Notes: a model not told the origin generated them from the letters alone. DNA of 20,499 nucleotides from an uncultured Blautia sp. (GCA_900553515.1 USDN01000051.1:1-20499), one strand, 5' to 3'; shown: positions 1 through 7,589, counted from the stretch's first letter. Numbers and translations: made by a program.

Positions 1-2503
1 ACAGCTGAGTGATCAGTTTAGCGTATGGTGTTTCACCACATCCTGCACAAGCTCCGGAGAACTCAAGCAGAGGCTGTTTGAACTGGCTTCCCTTAACAGT
101 TGTCTCTTTGAATTTCTCAATAACATCTTCCTTAACCGGAAGCTGTACGCCATAATCAAAGAATTTCTGTACGCCTGCGTTTGCTTCCATGTTTTCCATA
201 ACAAGAGCCTTAGCACCCTTCTTGCCAGGACATACGTTAGCACAGGAACCGCAGCCTGTACAGTCGTAAGCGGAAACAGTCATTGTGAACTTGTAATCTT
301 TCATACCGGTCATCGGCAGAGTAACCATGCCTTCCGGTGCGTTTGCAGCTTCTTCCTCAGTAAGAGCTACCGGACGGATAACAGCGTGCGGACAAACATA
401 TGCACAACGGTTACACTGAATACAGTTCTCTGGCTGCCATACCGGGATATTTACAGCGATACCACGTTTCTCGTATGCGGATGAACCGGACGGAGTAGTA
501 CCGTCTACATAATCCTTGAATGCAGATACAGGCAGGGAGTTACCTTCCTGAGCATTTACCTTAGCCTGGATATTGTTAACGAAATCAACAACGTCTGCTC
601 TTCCCTCTTCTGCATGAGTCATATGAAGGCCTTCATCTTCAGCATCTTTCCAGCTTTCCGGAACCTGAATCTCAACAACCTGTTTTGCACCTGCATCAAT
701 AGCTGCCCAGTTCTTCTGAACAACGTCGTCACCCTTACGTCCGTAAGTAGCCTTAGCTGCTGCTTTCATAAGGTCGATTGCCTGCTCTTCAGGAATGATG
801 CCTGTAAGCTTGAAGAATGCAGACTGAAGGATTGTATTGATACGTGTCGGTCCCATGCCTGTCTCGATACCGATCTTCACACCGTCGATGGTGTAGAATT
901 TGATATCATGGTTGGCGATGAATGCTTTTACCTGTCCCGGAAGATGTTTCTCAAGTCCTTCCATATCCCATGGGCAGTTCAGAAGGAATGTACCGCCGTC
1001 TACCAGTTCCTGAACCATGTTGTATTTGTTCACATAAGAAGGATTGTGACATGCAACAAAGTCTGCTGTACGGATCAGGTATGTGGATTTGATCGGTTTC
1101 TTACCGAAACGCAGGTGAGACATGGTAACACCGCCTGACTTCTTGGAGTCATAATCAAAATAAGCCTGTGCATACATGTCTGTGTTGTCACCGATGATCT
1201 TGATGGAGTTTTTGTTTGCTCCTACAGTACCGTCAGCGCCAAGACCCCAGAATTTACAGTTTGTAGTTCCTTCCGGAGTAGTAACAAGCGGAGCGCCTGT
1301 CTCAAGAGAAAGATTAGTAACGTCATCAACGATACCAAGAGTAAATTTCTCTTTTGTTGTGTTCTCAAATACAGCTACGATCTGTGCCGGTGTTGTATCT
1401 TTGGAACCAAGACCATAACGTCCGGAGAATACAGGAACATCCTTATACTGGCTGTTCTTCAGAGCTGCAACAACGTCTAACCACAGCGGCTCGCCAAGAG
1501 CGCCCGGCTCTTTTGTTCTGTCAAGAACAGTAATCTGTTTTACAGATGCAGGGAATGCTGCGATCAGAGCTTCTGCGCTGAATGGTCTGTAAAGACGAAC
1601 CTTAACAACACCAACTTTTTTGCCTGCTGCTGTAAGATAGTCGATAGTTTCCTCAATGGTATCGTTTACAGAACCCATAGCTACAACTACATGCTCTGCA
1701 TCTTCAGCACCATAGTAGTTGAACAGTTTGTAATCTGTTCCGATCTTCTCATTTACTTTGTCCATGTACTCCTGTACAACTGCCGGAAGAGCATCGTAAT
1801 ACGGGTTACATGCTTCTCTTGCCTGGAAGAAGATATCCGGGTTCTGAGCAGAACCTCTCTGACACGGATGATTCGGATTCAGAGCATGTTTACGGAACTC
1901 TGCGATTGCATCCATATCTGCCATATCCTTCAGATCTTCATAGTCCCATGTTTCAATCTTCTGGATCTCATGAGATGTACGGAATCCATCGAAGAAGTTG
2001 ATGAACGGAACTTTACCTTTGATTGCTGCCAGATGAGCAACCGGTGTCAGGTCCATAACTTCCTGTACAGAAGATTCACACAGCATAGCGCATCCTGTCT
2101 GACGACATGCCATAACGTCAGAATGATCTCCGAAGATAGAAAGTGCGTGGGAAGCAAGTGCACGGGCAGATACGTTGATAACGCCCGGAAGCTGCTCGCC
2201 TGCAATCTTATAAAGGTTCGGAATCATCAGAAGAAGACCCTGGGATGCTGTGTAAGTAGTAGTAAGGGCACCAGCTGCCAGAGATCCGTGAACTGCACCT
2301 GCAGCACCTGCCTCAGACTGCATCTCTGTAACCTGTACTTCCTGTCCGAAGATGTTCTTTCTTCCCTGGGTTGCCCACTCGTCTGTAGCCTCAGCCATAA
2401 CAGATGAAGGGGTGATCGGGTAAATAGCAGCTACATCAGAATAAGCATATGATGCATGAGCGGCTGCATGGTTACCATCCATGGTTTTCATCTTTCTTGC
2501 CAT
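1..2503 (-). CDS. nifJ: Pyruvate:ferredoxin (flavodoxin) oxidoreductase, 3' end cut by window edge
   Basis: This enzyme oxidatively decarboxylates pyruvate with CoA to acetyl-CoA and CO2, passing electrons to ferredoxin. It is the central cytosolic step of fermentation in anaerobic clostridia. The window holds the first 834 codons of a protein that is usually about 1,170-1,200 residues long. The N-terminus has the typical pyruvate-binding motif YPITPSS near residue 29, followed by the CoA-binding and gamma-type domains. Two 4Fe-4S motifs follow, CIQCNRCAYVCPH (about 393-431) and CTGCGSCANVCPG (about 230-268). The beginning of the TPP-binding domain (GACAGCGE) lies near the window edge. The ATG at 2503 is preceded by a perfect AGGAGG (2515-2520) and read from a strong promoter at 2578-2606. 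The frame is intact as far as it can be seen. The next gene upstream encodes an Rrf2-type regulator, a plausible but unproven controller. Confidence 0.97.
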   Translation of the reverse strand, partial: MARKMKTMDGNHAAAHASYAYSDVAAIYPITPSSVMAEATDEWATQGRKNIFGQEVQVTEMQSEAGAAGAVHGSLAAGALTTTYTASQGLLLMIPNLYKIAGEQLPGVINVSARALASHALSIFGDHSDVMACRQTGCAMLCESSVQEVMDLTPVAHLAAIKGKVPFINFFDGFRTSHEIQKIETWDYEDLKDMADMDAIAEFRKHALNPNHPCQRGSAQNPDIFFQAREACNPYYDALPAVVQEYMDKVNEKIGTDYKLFNYYGAEDAEHVVVAMGSVNDTIEETIDYLTAAGKKVGVVKVRLYRPFSAEALIAAFPASVKQITVLDRTKEPGALGEPLWLDVVAALKNSQYKDVPVFSGRYGLGSKDTTPAQIVAVFENTTKEKFTLGIVDDVTNLSLETGAPLVTTPEGTTNCKFWGLGADGTVGANKNSIKIIGDNTDMYAQAYFDYDSKKSGGVTMSHLRFGKKPIKSTYLIRTADFVACHNPSYVNKYNMVQELVDGGTFLLNCPWDMEGLEKHLPGQVKAFIANHDIKFYTIDGVKIGIETGMGPTRINTILQSAFFKLTGIIPEEQAIDLMKAAAKATYGRKGDDVVQKNWAAIDAGAKQVVEIQVPESWKDAEDEGLHMTHAEEGRADVVDFVNNIQAKVNAQEGNSLPVSAFKDYVDGTTPSGSSAYEKRGIAVNIPVWQPENCIQCNRCAYVCPHAVIRPVALTEEEAANAPEGMVTLPMTGMKDYKFTMTVSAYDCTGCGSCANVCPGKKGAKALVMENMEANAGVQKFFDYGVQLPVKEDVIEKFKETTVKGSQFKQPLLEFSGACAGCGETPYAKLITQL

Positions 2504-2544
2504 AGTTTTCTTTTCCTCCTTAAAGGTATGATGAAAATTATTTC

Positions 2545-2563
2545 TAGACCGTTAAGCGATCTA
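2545..2563. promoter_or_regulatory. Imperfect palindrome in the nifJ 5' leader
   Basis: On the plus strand TAGACCG and CGATCTA flank a 5-bp centre, giving 6 of 7 matching arm positions. The element lies downstream of the nifJ -10 box and upstream of the ribosome binding site, so it could be an operator or an RNA hairpin. Its function is inferred from position only. Confidence 0.35.
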
Positions 2564-2577
2564 AAATTCCGTAATTG

Positions 2578-2606
2578 ATTATACCATATAATAACTTTAT
2601 TGTCCA
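2578..2606 (-). promoter_or_regulatory. Sigma-A promoter of nifJ
   Basis: Reading the minus strand, TGGACA (2601-2606) and a perfect TATAAT (2578-2583) are separated by exactly 17 bp. Transcription would start roughly 65-70 nt upstream of the nifJ ATG, leaving a leader that contains the 2545-2563 palindrome. A TTGTATGCAA near-palindrome lies just upstream at 2625-2634. Confidence 0.8.
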
Positions 2607-2635
2607 ACCGGATTCTGGTTTTTTTTGCATACAAC

Positions 2636-2691
2636 AAAAGAGAGAGCCGCCCTTTCTGCATAAAAATATGCCATGTGCAGACCTCTCTTTT
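2636..2691 (-). terminator. Hairpin downstream of the rrf2 gene
   Basis: A 9-bp outer stem (AAAAGAGAG at 2636-2644 with CTCTCTTTT at 2683-2691) encloses a second stem (TCTGCA/TGCAGA) and a small GCATA/TATGC hairpin. On the minus strand the structure begins about 12 nt after the rrf2 stop and ends in TTTTG. It is a plausible terminator separating rrf2 from nifJ, but the uridine run is short and lies partly in the stem. Confidence 0.5.
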
Positions 2692-2703
2692 CTGTCCATT
2701 TTA

Positions 2704-3111
2704 TCACATATTGTCAAAAAGCTCCTGCAGGGATCTGCGTCTCAGCATCTTCCACAGCTCCTGCTGGATATCCTCCAGTTCTCTGTGAATCACACAGGGG
2801 GTCTTGTCCCTGTTATCTCTCACACACTGATAATGAGGGTCCATACACTCAATGATCATAAGTTCCGGATCAATGGCTGTATACACATCAAACAATGTGA
2901 TCTCTTCTGTTTTTCTGTTAAGAGAATATCCTCCATGAACACCTCTGAATCCCTTTACAAGCTTTGCCTTCTGAAGTTTTTTCAGTATCTTGTAAGCAAA
3001 GGGAGCCGTAATCTGTTCCTTTTCACAGATTTCTCCGACACTGAGTCTCTCTTCTCCTGCCAAAGCACGGATAACCCTTACTGCATAATCACATTCTCTT
3101 GTAATCAACAT
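2704..3111 (-). CDS. Rrf2-family transcriptional regulator with three candidate Fe-S cysteines
   Basis: This 135-residue protein has the winged-helix layout of the Rrf2/IscR family: the start MLITRECDYAVRVIRALA, a recognition-helix region near residues 35-50 (ITAPFAYKILKKLQKAKLV), and the wing GVHGGYSL at 58-64. The family controls iron-sulfur, cysteine, nitrosative-stress or redox genes as dimers. The cluster loop carries Cys89, Cys96 and Cys106, a CX6CX9C spacing that is looser than the CX5CX5C of IscR. A cluster or redox cofactor is therefore plausible, but its type cannot be told. The ATG at 3111 follows a weak AGAGGA-type site. The gene has its own promoter (3227-3255) and sits between nifJ and a CcdA-like gene, which fits a redox regulator. 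The target genes are inference. Confidence 0.92.
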   Translation of the reverse strand: MLITRECDYAVRVIRALAGEERLSVGEICEKEQITAPFAYKILKKLQKAKLVKGFRGVHGGYSLNRKTEEITLFDVYTAIDPELMIIECMDPHYQCVRDNRDKTPCVIHRELEDIQQELWKMLRRRSLQELFDNM

Positions 3112-3157
3112 ATCTACTGTCCTCTCTGATGTTTCTTATGTCCTGCCAGCTTTTTAC

Positions 3158-3170
3158 ATACAAACTGTAT
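3158..3170. promoter_or_regulatory. Perfect 5-3-5 palindrome in the rrf2 leader
   Basis: ATACA-AAC-TGTAT forms a perfect 13-bp inverted repeat between the rrf2 promoter and its start codon. It shares the TGTA/TACA half-site with the palindrome over the -35 box at 3242-3255, so it may be an autoregulatory operator. There is no direct evidence of binding. Confidence 0.4.
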
Positions 3171-3226
3171 CTATTTTGTCCGTACTGTTATCAATTTATA
3201 TGGCATTTAATACTTTCGCAACTTTG

Positions 3227-3255
3227 ATTATAACAACAGCCTTGTAAAAATACAA
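3227..3255 (-). promoter_or_regulatory. Promoter of rrf2 with a palindrome over the -35 box
   Basis: On the minus strand TTGTAT (3250-3255) and TATAAT (3227-3232) are 17 bp apart. The -35 element lies inside a perfect inverted repeat, TTGTA-AAAA-TACAA (3242-3255), positioned where a bound repressor would block RNA polymerase. The promoter lies directly after the stop codon of the CcdA-like gene, so rrf2 can be transcribed separately from it. Confidence 0.75.
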
Positions 3256-3276
3256 TATTTTTTTGAATAATCGTCA

Positions 3277-3966
3277 TTATTTTTCTGCAAATATCAACAA
3301 AAGTCCAAACAACAGGATCAGAATACCAAGAATGCGTCTGAGCCATACGCCAACGGATGCATATGACGGATTTTTAATCAGACGATCCACATAGCTATAG
3401 CCGATCCCGGCACCTACTAAAAGCACACTGTGTCCCAGTGCATACAATACCATCAGAAGCACACCCCACCAGGCATTTCTCCCCAGCCTGGCCACCAGAG
3501 CCAACAGCGCCACCATAACCGGAATTGCACAGTGAGAAGCAAAAACACCCCCAACTGCCCCAGTCAGAAATGCTCCTGCATAACCTTTCTTTGTCATATG
3601 CTCTGACATATGGATATGAGGTATGATATTTACTATCCCAAAAACCTGCAGGGCCATAAAAATCATCAGAACTCCCATCAAAAATGTCCACCAGTGTCCT
3701 GCCTCATGCAGAAGATGTCCAATAAAGGAGGCCACCGAACCAAATATTCCAAAGGTCACAGCCATCCCGGCTGCCATGGAGAGCGAAAGGCGCACTGCTT
3801 TTTTGCGGTCAGCATTCACTGCACCTACACAGGCTAAAAGCATGGGGACAGAGGCCAATGAACAGGGAGTAAAAGAAGTCAGAATCCCCGCCGCCAGACT
3901 CAGCAGCGGAGCCGCCCAAAGGTTTTCTGTCATCAGCTCTGTAAGTGTATTTATAATTTCCGTCAT
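3277..3966 (-). CDS. CcdA/DsbD-like polytopic membrane protein
   Basis: This 229-residue protein has about six hydrophobic segments and the paired-cysteine plan of the CcdA/DsbD transmembrane family, which moves reducing equivalents across the cytoplasmic membrane to extracytoplasmic thiols. Cys35 lies in FTPCSLASVP in the first segment and Cys146 in SHCAIPVM after the mid-protein loop. The second motif has His-Cys where many family members have Pro-Cys. The loop before it is rich in histidines (His117, His119, His123), which could bind metal. I chose the ATG at 3966 because AGGGAG sits about 10 nt upstream. A TTG three codons earlier would be too close to that site. No thioredoxin-like or cytochrome gene is adjacent, so the partner is unknown. 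A divergent metal or sulfur transporter of the same fold is possible. Confidence 0.82.
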   Translation of the reverse strand: MTEIINTLTELMTENLWAAPLLSLAAGILTSFTPCSLASVPMLLACVGAVNADRKKAVRLSLSMAAGMAVTFGIFGSVASFIGHLLHEAGHWWTFLMGVLMIFMALQVFGIVNIIPHIHMSEHMTKKGYAGAFLTGAVGGVFASHCAIPVMVALLALVARLGRNAWWGVLLMVLYALGHSVLLVGAGIGYSYVDRLIKNPSYASVGVWLRRILGILILLFGLLLIFAEK

Positions 3967-4034
3967 GCACAACAAACTCCCTTCTTTATAATAATGAATC
4001 TATATTTTTCTCGTTCATTTCCTTTTGAAAGATG

Positions 4035-4063
4035 ATTATAGCAGTATCTCTTTCATTTTTCAA
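4035..4063 (-). promoter_or_regulatory. Promoter of the CcdA-like gene
   Basis: On the minus strand TTGAAA (4058-4063) and a perfect TATAAT (4035-4040) are 17 bp apart. The promoter is back to back with that of the ABC-F gene, and a CAAGA/TCTTG inverted repeat (4061-4077) touches both -35 boxes. Confidence 0.8.
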
Positions 4064-4074
4064 GAAAATAAGTC

Positions 4075-4102
4075 TTGCAAAATCCACACTTTAAGGTACA
4101 AT
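4075..4102 (+). promoter_or_regulatory. Promoter of the ABC-F gene
   Basis: TTGCAA (4075-4080) and TACAAT (4097-4102) are separated by 16 bp. The leader to the ATG at 4173 is about 65 nt and has only a short GCTG/CAGC hairpin. I see no long attenuator or leader peptide of the kind that precedes some antibiotic-resistance ABC-F genes. Confidence 0.65.
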
Positions 4103-4172
4103 GGGAATGAGCTGCAAAAACAGCATTGTATAAAAACAACAACGAAACCATAATGAAGAAAAGAGGTACCTT

Positions 4173-5813
4173 ATGATTTCAGCAAATAACATCACACTGA
4201 GAGTTGGTAAAAAAGCTCTGTTTGAAGATGTAAACATCAAATTTACAGAGGGAAACTGTTACGGTCTCATCGGAGCCAACGGCGCCGGAAAATCCACCTT
4301 CCTTAAAATCCTTTCCGGTCAGCTTGAGCCCACCAACGGAGATATCGTTATCACTCCGGGCCAGAGACTTTCTTTCCTGCAGCAGGATCATTTCAAGTAC
4401 GATACTTATCCTGTACTGGATACAGTCATCATGGGAAACGCAAGACTGTATGACATCATGAAAGAAAAAGAAGCCATTTATGCCAAGGAAGACTTTACAG
4501 ACGAAGACGGCATCCGTGCAAGCGAACTGGAAGGCGAGTTTGCAGAGATGAACGGATGGGAGGCAGAATCTGATGCAGCCACCCTTCTTAATGGTCTTGG
4601 TATTGAAACTGATCTCCACTACACTTTAATGTCAGAACTTACCGGAAGCCAGAAGGTAAAGGTTCTTCTTGCACAGGCTCTTTTTGGAAATCCGGATATC
4701 CTGCTCCTTGACGAGCCTACCAACCATTTGGATCTCCCGGCTATTGAATGGCTGGAAGAATTCCTGATTAATTTTGAAAATACTATCATTGTAGTATCCC
4801 ACGACCGATATTTCCTTAACAAAGTCTGCACCCACACTGCCGACATTGACTATGGAAAAATCCAGCTTTATGCCGGAAACTATGATTTCTGGTTTGAATC
4901 CAGCCAGCTTCTGATCAAACAGATGAAAGAAGCAAACAAGAAAAAAGAAGAAAAGATCAAAGAACTCCAGGAGTTTATCTCCCGTTTCAGTGCCAATGCC
5001 TCCAAATCCAAACAGGCAACTTCCCGTAAACGTGCACTGGAAAAGATCCAGCTGGATGAAATGCGTCCTTCCAGCCGTAAATATCCATATATCGACTTCC
5101 GTCCTAACCGTGAGATCGGAAACGAAGTCCTTATGGTGGAAAATCTTTCCAAAACCATTGATGGTGTAAAAGTCCTGGACAATATCTCCTTTACCCTTGG
5201 ACATGATGATAAAGTTGCCTTTGTAGGAGCAAACGAGCAGGCTATTACCACCTTCTTCAAAATCCTCATGGGTGAAATGGAGCCGGATGAAGGAAATTAT
5301 AAATGGGGTGTTACAACTTCTCAGGCGTATTTCCCAAAGGATAATACGACAGAATTTGATAATGATTTGACGATCACCGACTGGCTGACCCAGTATTCTG
5401 AGATCAAAGATGCTACTTATGTCCGCGGTTTCCTTGGACGTATGCTTTTCCCCGGAGAAGACGGTGTAAAACGTGTCAGAGTTCTTTCAGGTGGAGAAAA
5501 AGTCCGTTGTCTCCTTTCCAAGATGATGATCTCCGGTGCTAATATCCTTCTTCTTGACGAGCCTACCAACCATCTTGACATGGAGTCTATCACAGCTTTA
5601 AACAACGGTCTGATCAAATTCCCGGGAGTTATTCTTTTTACTTCCCACGACCATCAGTTTGTACAGACCACAGCTAACCGTATCATGGAAATTCTTCCTG
5701 ACGGCAAGCTGATCGATAAGATCACTACCTATGACGAATATCTGGCAAGTGATGAAATGGCCAAGAAACGTCACGTCTATACAATGAATGAAGAGGACGC
5801 AAACGATAACTGA
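4173..5813 (+). CDS. ykpA: ABC-F family ATPase, YbiT/YkpA type
   Basis: This 546-residue soluble protein has two ATP-binding cassettes and no membrane segments, the plan of ABC-F factors that act at the ribosomal E site. NBD1 has Walker A GANGAGKS (34-41), a signature variant LTGSQ (156-160) and Walker B with LLLDEP (177-182). A lysine-rich helical linker runs from about 240 to 315. NBD2 has LSGGE (438-442) and LLLDEP (459-464), but its P-loop position reads GANEQAITT (352-360), lacking the usual GKS/T. From memory, the Bacillus YkpA/YbiT subfamily shares this degenerate second P-loop, so it is probably a subfamily trait and not damage. A housekeeping translation factor is more likely than an antibiotic-resistance protein. 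The start follows an AAAAGAGG-type site. Confidence 0.93.
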   Translation: MISANNITLRVGKKALFEDVNIKFTEGNCYGLIGANGAGKSTFLKILSGQLEPTNGDIVITPGQRLSFLQQDHFKYDTYPVLDTVIMGNARLYDIMKEKEAIYAKEDFTDEDGIRASELEGEFAEMNGWEAESDAATLLNGLGIETDLHYTLMSELTGSQKVKVLLAQALFGNPDILLLDEPTNHLDLPAIEWLEEFLINFENTIIVVSHDRYFLNKVCTHTADIDYGKIQLYAGNYDFWFESSQLLIKQMKEANKKKEEKIKELQEFISRFSANASKSKQATSRKRALEKIQLDEMRPSSRKYPYIDFRPNREIGNEVLMVENLSKTIDGVKVLDNISFTLGHDDKVAFVGANEQAITTFFKILMGEMEPDEGNYKWGVTTSQAYFPKDNTTEFDNDLTITDWLTQYSEIKDATYVRGFLGRMLFPGEDGVKRVRVLSGGEKVRCLLSKMMISGANILLLDEPTNHLDMESITALNNGLIKFPGVILFTSHDHQFVQTTANRIMEILPDGKLIDKITTYDEYLASDEMAKKRHVYTMNEEDANDN

Positions 5814-5818
5814 TGTTC

Positions 5819-5862
5819 AAAAAACAGCAGACACCACTTATACTGTGATGTCTGCTGTTTTT
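5819..5862. terminator. Bidirectional terminator between ABC-F and ybaK genes
   Basis: A 14-bp perfect stem is formed by 5819-5833 (A-run then CAGCAGACA) and 5849-5862 (TGTCTGCTG then T-run). The A- and T-runs give a uridine tail in both directions. It starts six bases after the ABC-F stop. On the minus strand the ybaK stop codon (5838-5840) lies in the loop, and one arm is coding sequence for the last residues of YbaK. Confidence 0.9.
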
Positions 5863-6314
5863 CCATTTGTAACTTCCAGAAGTTTTTCCAAAGATACCTT
5901 TAACGTCAGGCCAATCCTTCCTCCGCTGATATATATTTCCTGAAACTGCTCCGCCGAAGAATCAAATATCACCGGATATTGTTTCTTCATTCCCAAAGGA
6001 CTGCAGCCTCCTCTTACATATCCTGTGATCTTCAGGATATCTTTCACATGGATCATGTCTACCGTTTTCTCTCCTACAGCCCTGGCAGCCGCTTTTCTGT
6101 CCACTTCTTTTTCAATAGGTACTACAAACACATAATAACCGCCGCTTTTCCCTTCCATTACAAGGGTTTTAAAAGACTGTTCGTAAGGTGCACCAATAAG
6201 ATCTGCACTGTGAAGTCCATCAATGAATTCGTCACACTCATACGGAAACGCCTCATAGGACACTTTCTTCCGATCCAGAATCCTCATCGCATTTGTTTTA
6301 GCCTCTTTTGCCAT
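5838..6314 (-). CDS. ybaK: YbaK-type Cys-tRNA(Pro)/aminoacyl-tRNA deacylase
   Basis: The protein hydrolyses mischarged aminoacyl-tRNA in trans, typically Cys-tRNA(Pro) in the YbaK branch, and acts in the cytosol as a translation quality-control enzyme. The 158-residue length matches the family. Visible family features are the FKTLV motif with the conserved Lys49 and the GYVRGGCSPLG signature at 98-108. I chose the ATG at 6314 because a GAGGG site lies 5-6 nt upstream and it gives the family length. The ATG at 6347 would add 11 unrelated residues. The start overlaps the end of the upstream membrane-protein gene by 17 nt, which suggests translational coupling in one operon. The stop codon lies in the loop of a shared terminator. 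Confidence 0.93.
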   Translation of the reverse strand: MAKEAKTNAMRILDRKKVSYEAFPYECDEFIDGLHSADLIGAPYEQSFKTLVMEGKSGGYYVFVVPIEKEVDRKAAARAVGEKTVDMIHVKDILKITGYVRGGCSPLGMKKQYPVIFDSSAEQFQEIYISGGRIGLTLKVSLEKLLEVTNGKTADITV

Positions 6315-7581
6315 TACGTCCCTCTTTCTGGGAATGCTTCTCTCCATGCTTTTTCCACGGCAGAATACTTTCCCTGTCTTCTTCCTCCATCATTTCTCTT
6401 AGTATCTCTTCATCCAGTTCATCCTCGTCAATAGGATCCAGCTCATCATATAATTCTTCATCGTCATAAAATTCTTCATTGTCATAGAAATCATCATCAT
6501 ACAGATCTGCATAAAAAGCTCTTTCCCGCCGACTGCCTGAAGGATGACCGGTGTATCGCCCATTCCATTCTTCTCTGTCCGAAAGATCTGGATTTTCCAC
6601 CCTTACTGTATATGTTTTTTTCTTAGAAGAGTTTTTAGGATAAGGTCTTCTTCCATAAGAATCATCATACGCATAAGAATCCAAGGGAAGGTCAAATTCC
6701 GGTTCTGATTTTTTACGAGGACGATAAATAATCGTCTTATCTGAATCAAGTCCATGATATTCTCGACGCCTTGCATGTTCTTCTCCGATCTGGATATCCA
6801 CAGGGACATCTCTGCGGGAAGAATTCTCTCTGGAACGAGGCTTCGGATCCCTCAAAGCCTCTCTGTAAACACGGTCGTCTGCATACTCTTTTACATGCAC
6901 CTTTTCCGCAGGCTTTTTCACCTTCTTCTTTACAGGTTTCCGATATTCCTCTTCGTATTCATCTTCATACTCATCTATGTATTTCTTCTTATTTGCAGCA
7001 AACTGGATCAGCATTCCCAACGCTGCAAATGCTGCACTGAGTCCGATTCCATAAGGAAACTCCGCAAGTCCTCCCAGCTTCGCCAGAGCCATTCCTGCCA
7101 TAGCGCCTCCCAAAAGACTTGTTCCGGTAATGATCACTTCACGTGCCCATTTCATTGCAAGACTTCCGATTCCTACACCTGCCAGCAGACACACAAAAAA
7201 CATCAGAGAAGTAGTTGGATGCAGCACATAAACAGCAATACCTAATCCAAGACCTGCTCCCATCACAAAAATACCTGCTTTATAACTTATAAACACAATA
7301 ATTGCCAGAACAGCGCCTACTCCTGCCGAAACTGCCAGCTGCATCATGGTGTCCCATATGCCCATTAAAAATGAAGCTCCATAGCCCAGTCCCGCTCCTA
7401 TCACAAATCCAAAAAGCATCATCCAAAACCGCAGCAGACGATAGCCCAGAATGCAGTTTATCACGCCAAACACCAACAGAACACCAAAAATAATCATCTG
7501 TATATCTGTTAAAGCAGATGATGTCCGAAGTCTTTCTATGATATCCATACCCCGAAGCAAGATATCCAGAATAGCATCCAT
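6298..7581 (-). CDS. DUF4203-like multi-spanning membrane protein with long charged C-terminal tail
   Basis: The first ~195 residues of this 427-residue protein contain about seven Gly/Ala-rich hydrophobic segments resembling the DUF4203 (TM7S3/TMEM198-like) domain. The rest is a cytosolic or exposed low-complexity tail. It starts with a Tyr/Glu stretch (DEYEDEYEEEY), passes through a Lys-rich patch and an Arg/Ser/Pro section, and ends with a very acidic Asp/Glu/Tyr segment followed by a short basic end. The function is unknown. The ATG at 7581 is chosen because GGAGG lies 8 nt upstream. Starts at 7596 or 7599 would put that site inside the coding region. The gene begins 24 nt after the transglutaminase-like gene and overlaps ybaK, so the three look co-transcribed. 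The domain assignment is from hydropathy and recollection. Confidence 0.8.
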   Translation of the reverse strand: MDAILDILLRGMDIIERLRTSSALTDIQMIIFGVLLVFGVINCILGYRLLRFWMMLFGFVIGAGLGYGASFLMGIWDTMMQLAVSAGVGAVLAIIVFISYKAGIFVMGAGLGLGIAVYVLHPTTSLMFFVCLLAGVGIGSLAMKWAREVIITGTSLLGGAMAGMALAKLGGLAEFPYGIGLSAAFAALGMLIQFAANKKKYIDEYEDEYEEEYRKPVKKKVKKPAEKVHVKEYADDRVYREALRDPKPRSRENSSRRDVPVDIQIGEEHARRREYHGLDSDKTIIYRPRKKSEPEFDLPLDSYAYDDSYGRRPYPKNSSKKKTYTVRVENPDLSDREEWNGRYTGHPSGSRRERAFYADLYDDDFYDNEEFYDDEELYDELDPIDEDELDEEILREMMEEEDRESILPWKKHGEKHSQKEGRNGKRG

Positions 7582-7589
7582 ACTCTTTT

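Noticed and set aside
614..1138. Plus-strand 174-codon open frame
   Set aside because: It lies antisense inside nifJ, has no ribosome binding site and encodes no recognisable domain, whereas the nifJ frame is strongly conserved.
1691..2407. Plus-strand 238-codon open frame
   Set aside because: Antisense to nifJ with Cys/Ser-rich composition typical of a shadow frame; the opposite strand encodes the conserved PFOR N-terminus.
2575..3129. Plus-strand 184-codon open frame
   Set aside because: It covers the rrf2 gene, its terminator and the nifJ promoter on the opposite strand, with no start signals or domain.
4103..4172. Antibiotic-responsive leader before the ABC-F gene
   Set aside because: The leader is only about 65 nt, with no leader ORF and one tiny hairpin; the protein also looks like a housekeeping YkpA/YbiT type.
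4632..5204. Minus-strand 190-codon open frame
   Set aside because: Antisense shadow of the ABC-F linker; its Phe/Leu runs are the complement of Lys/Glu codons.
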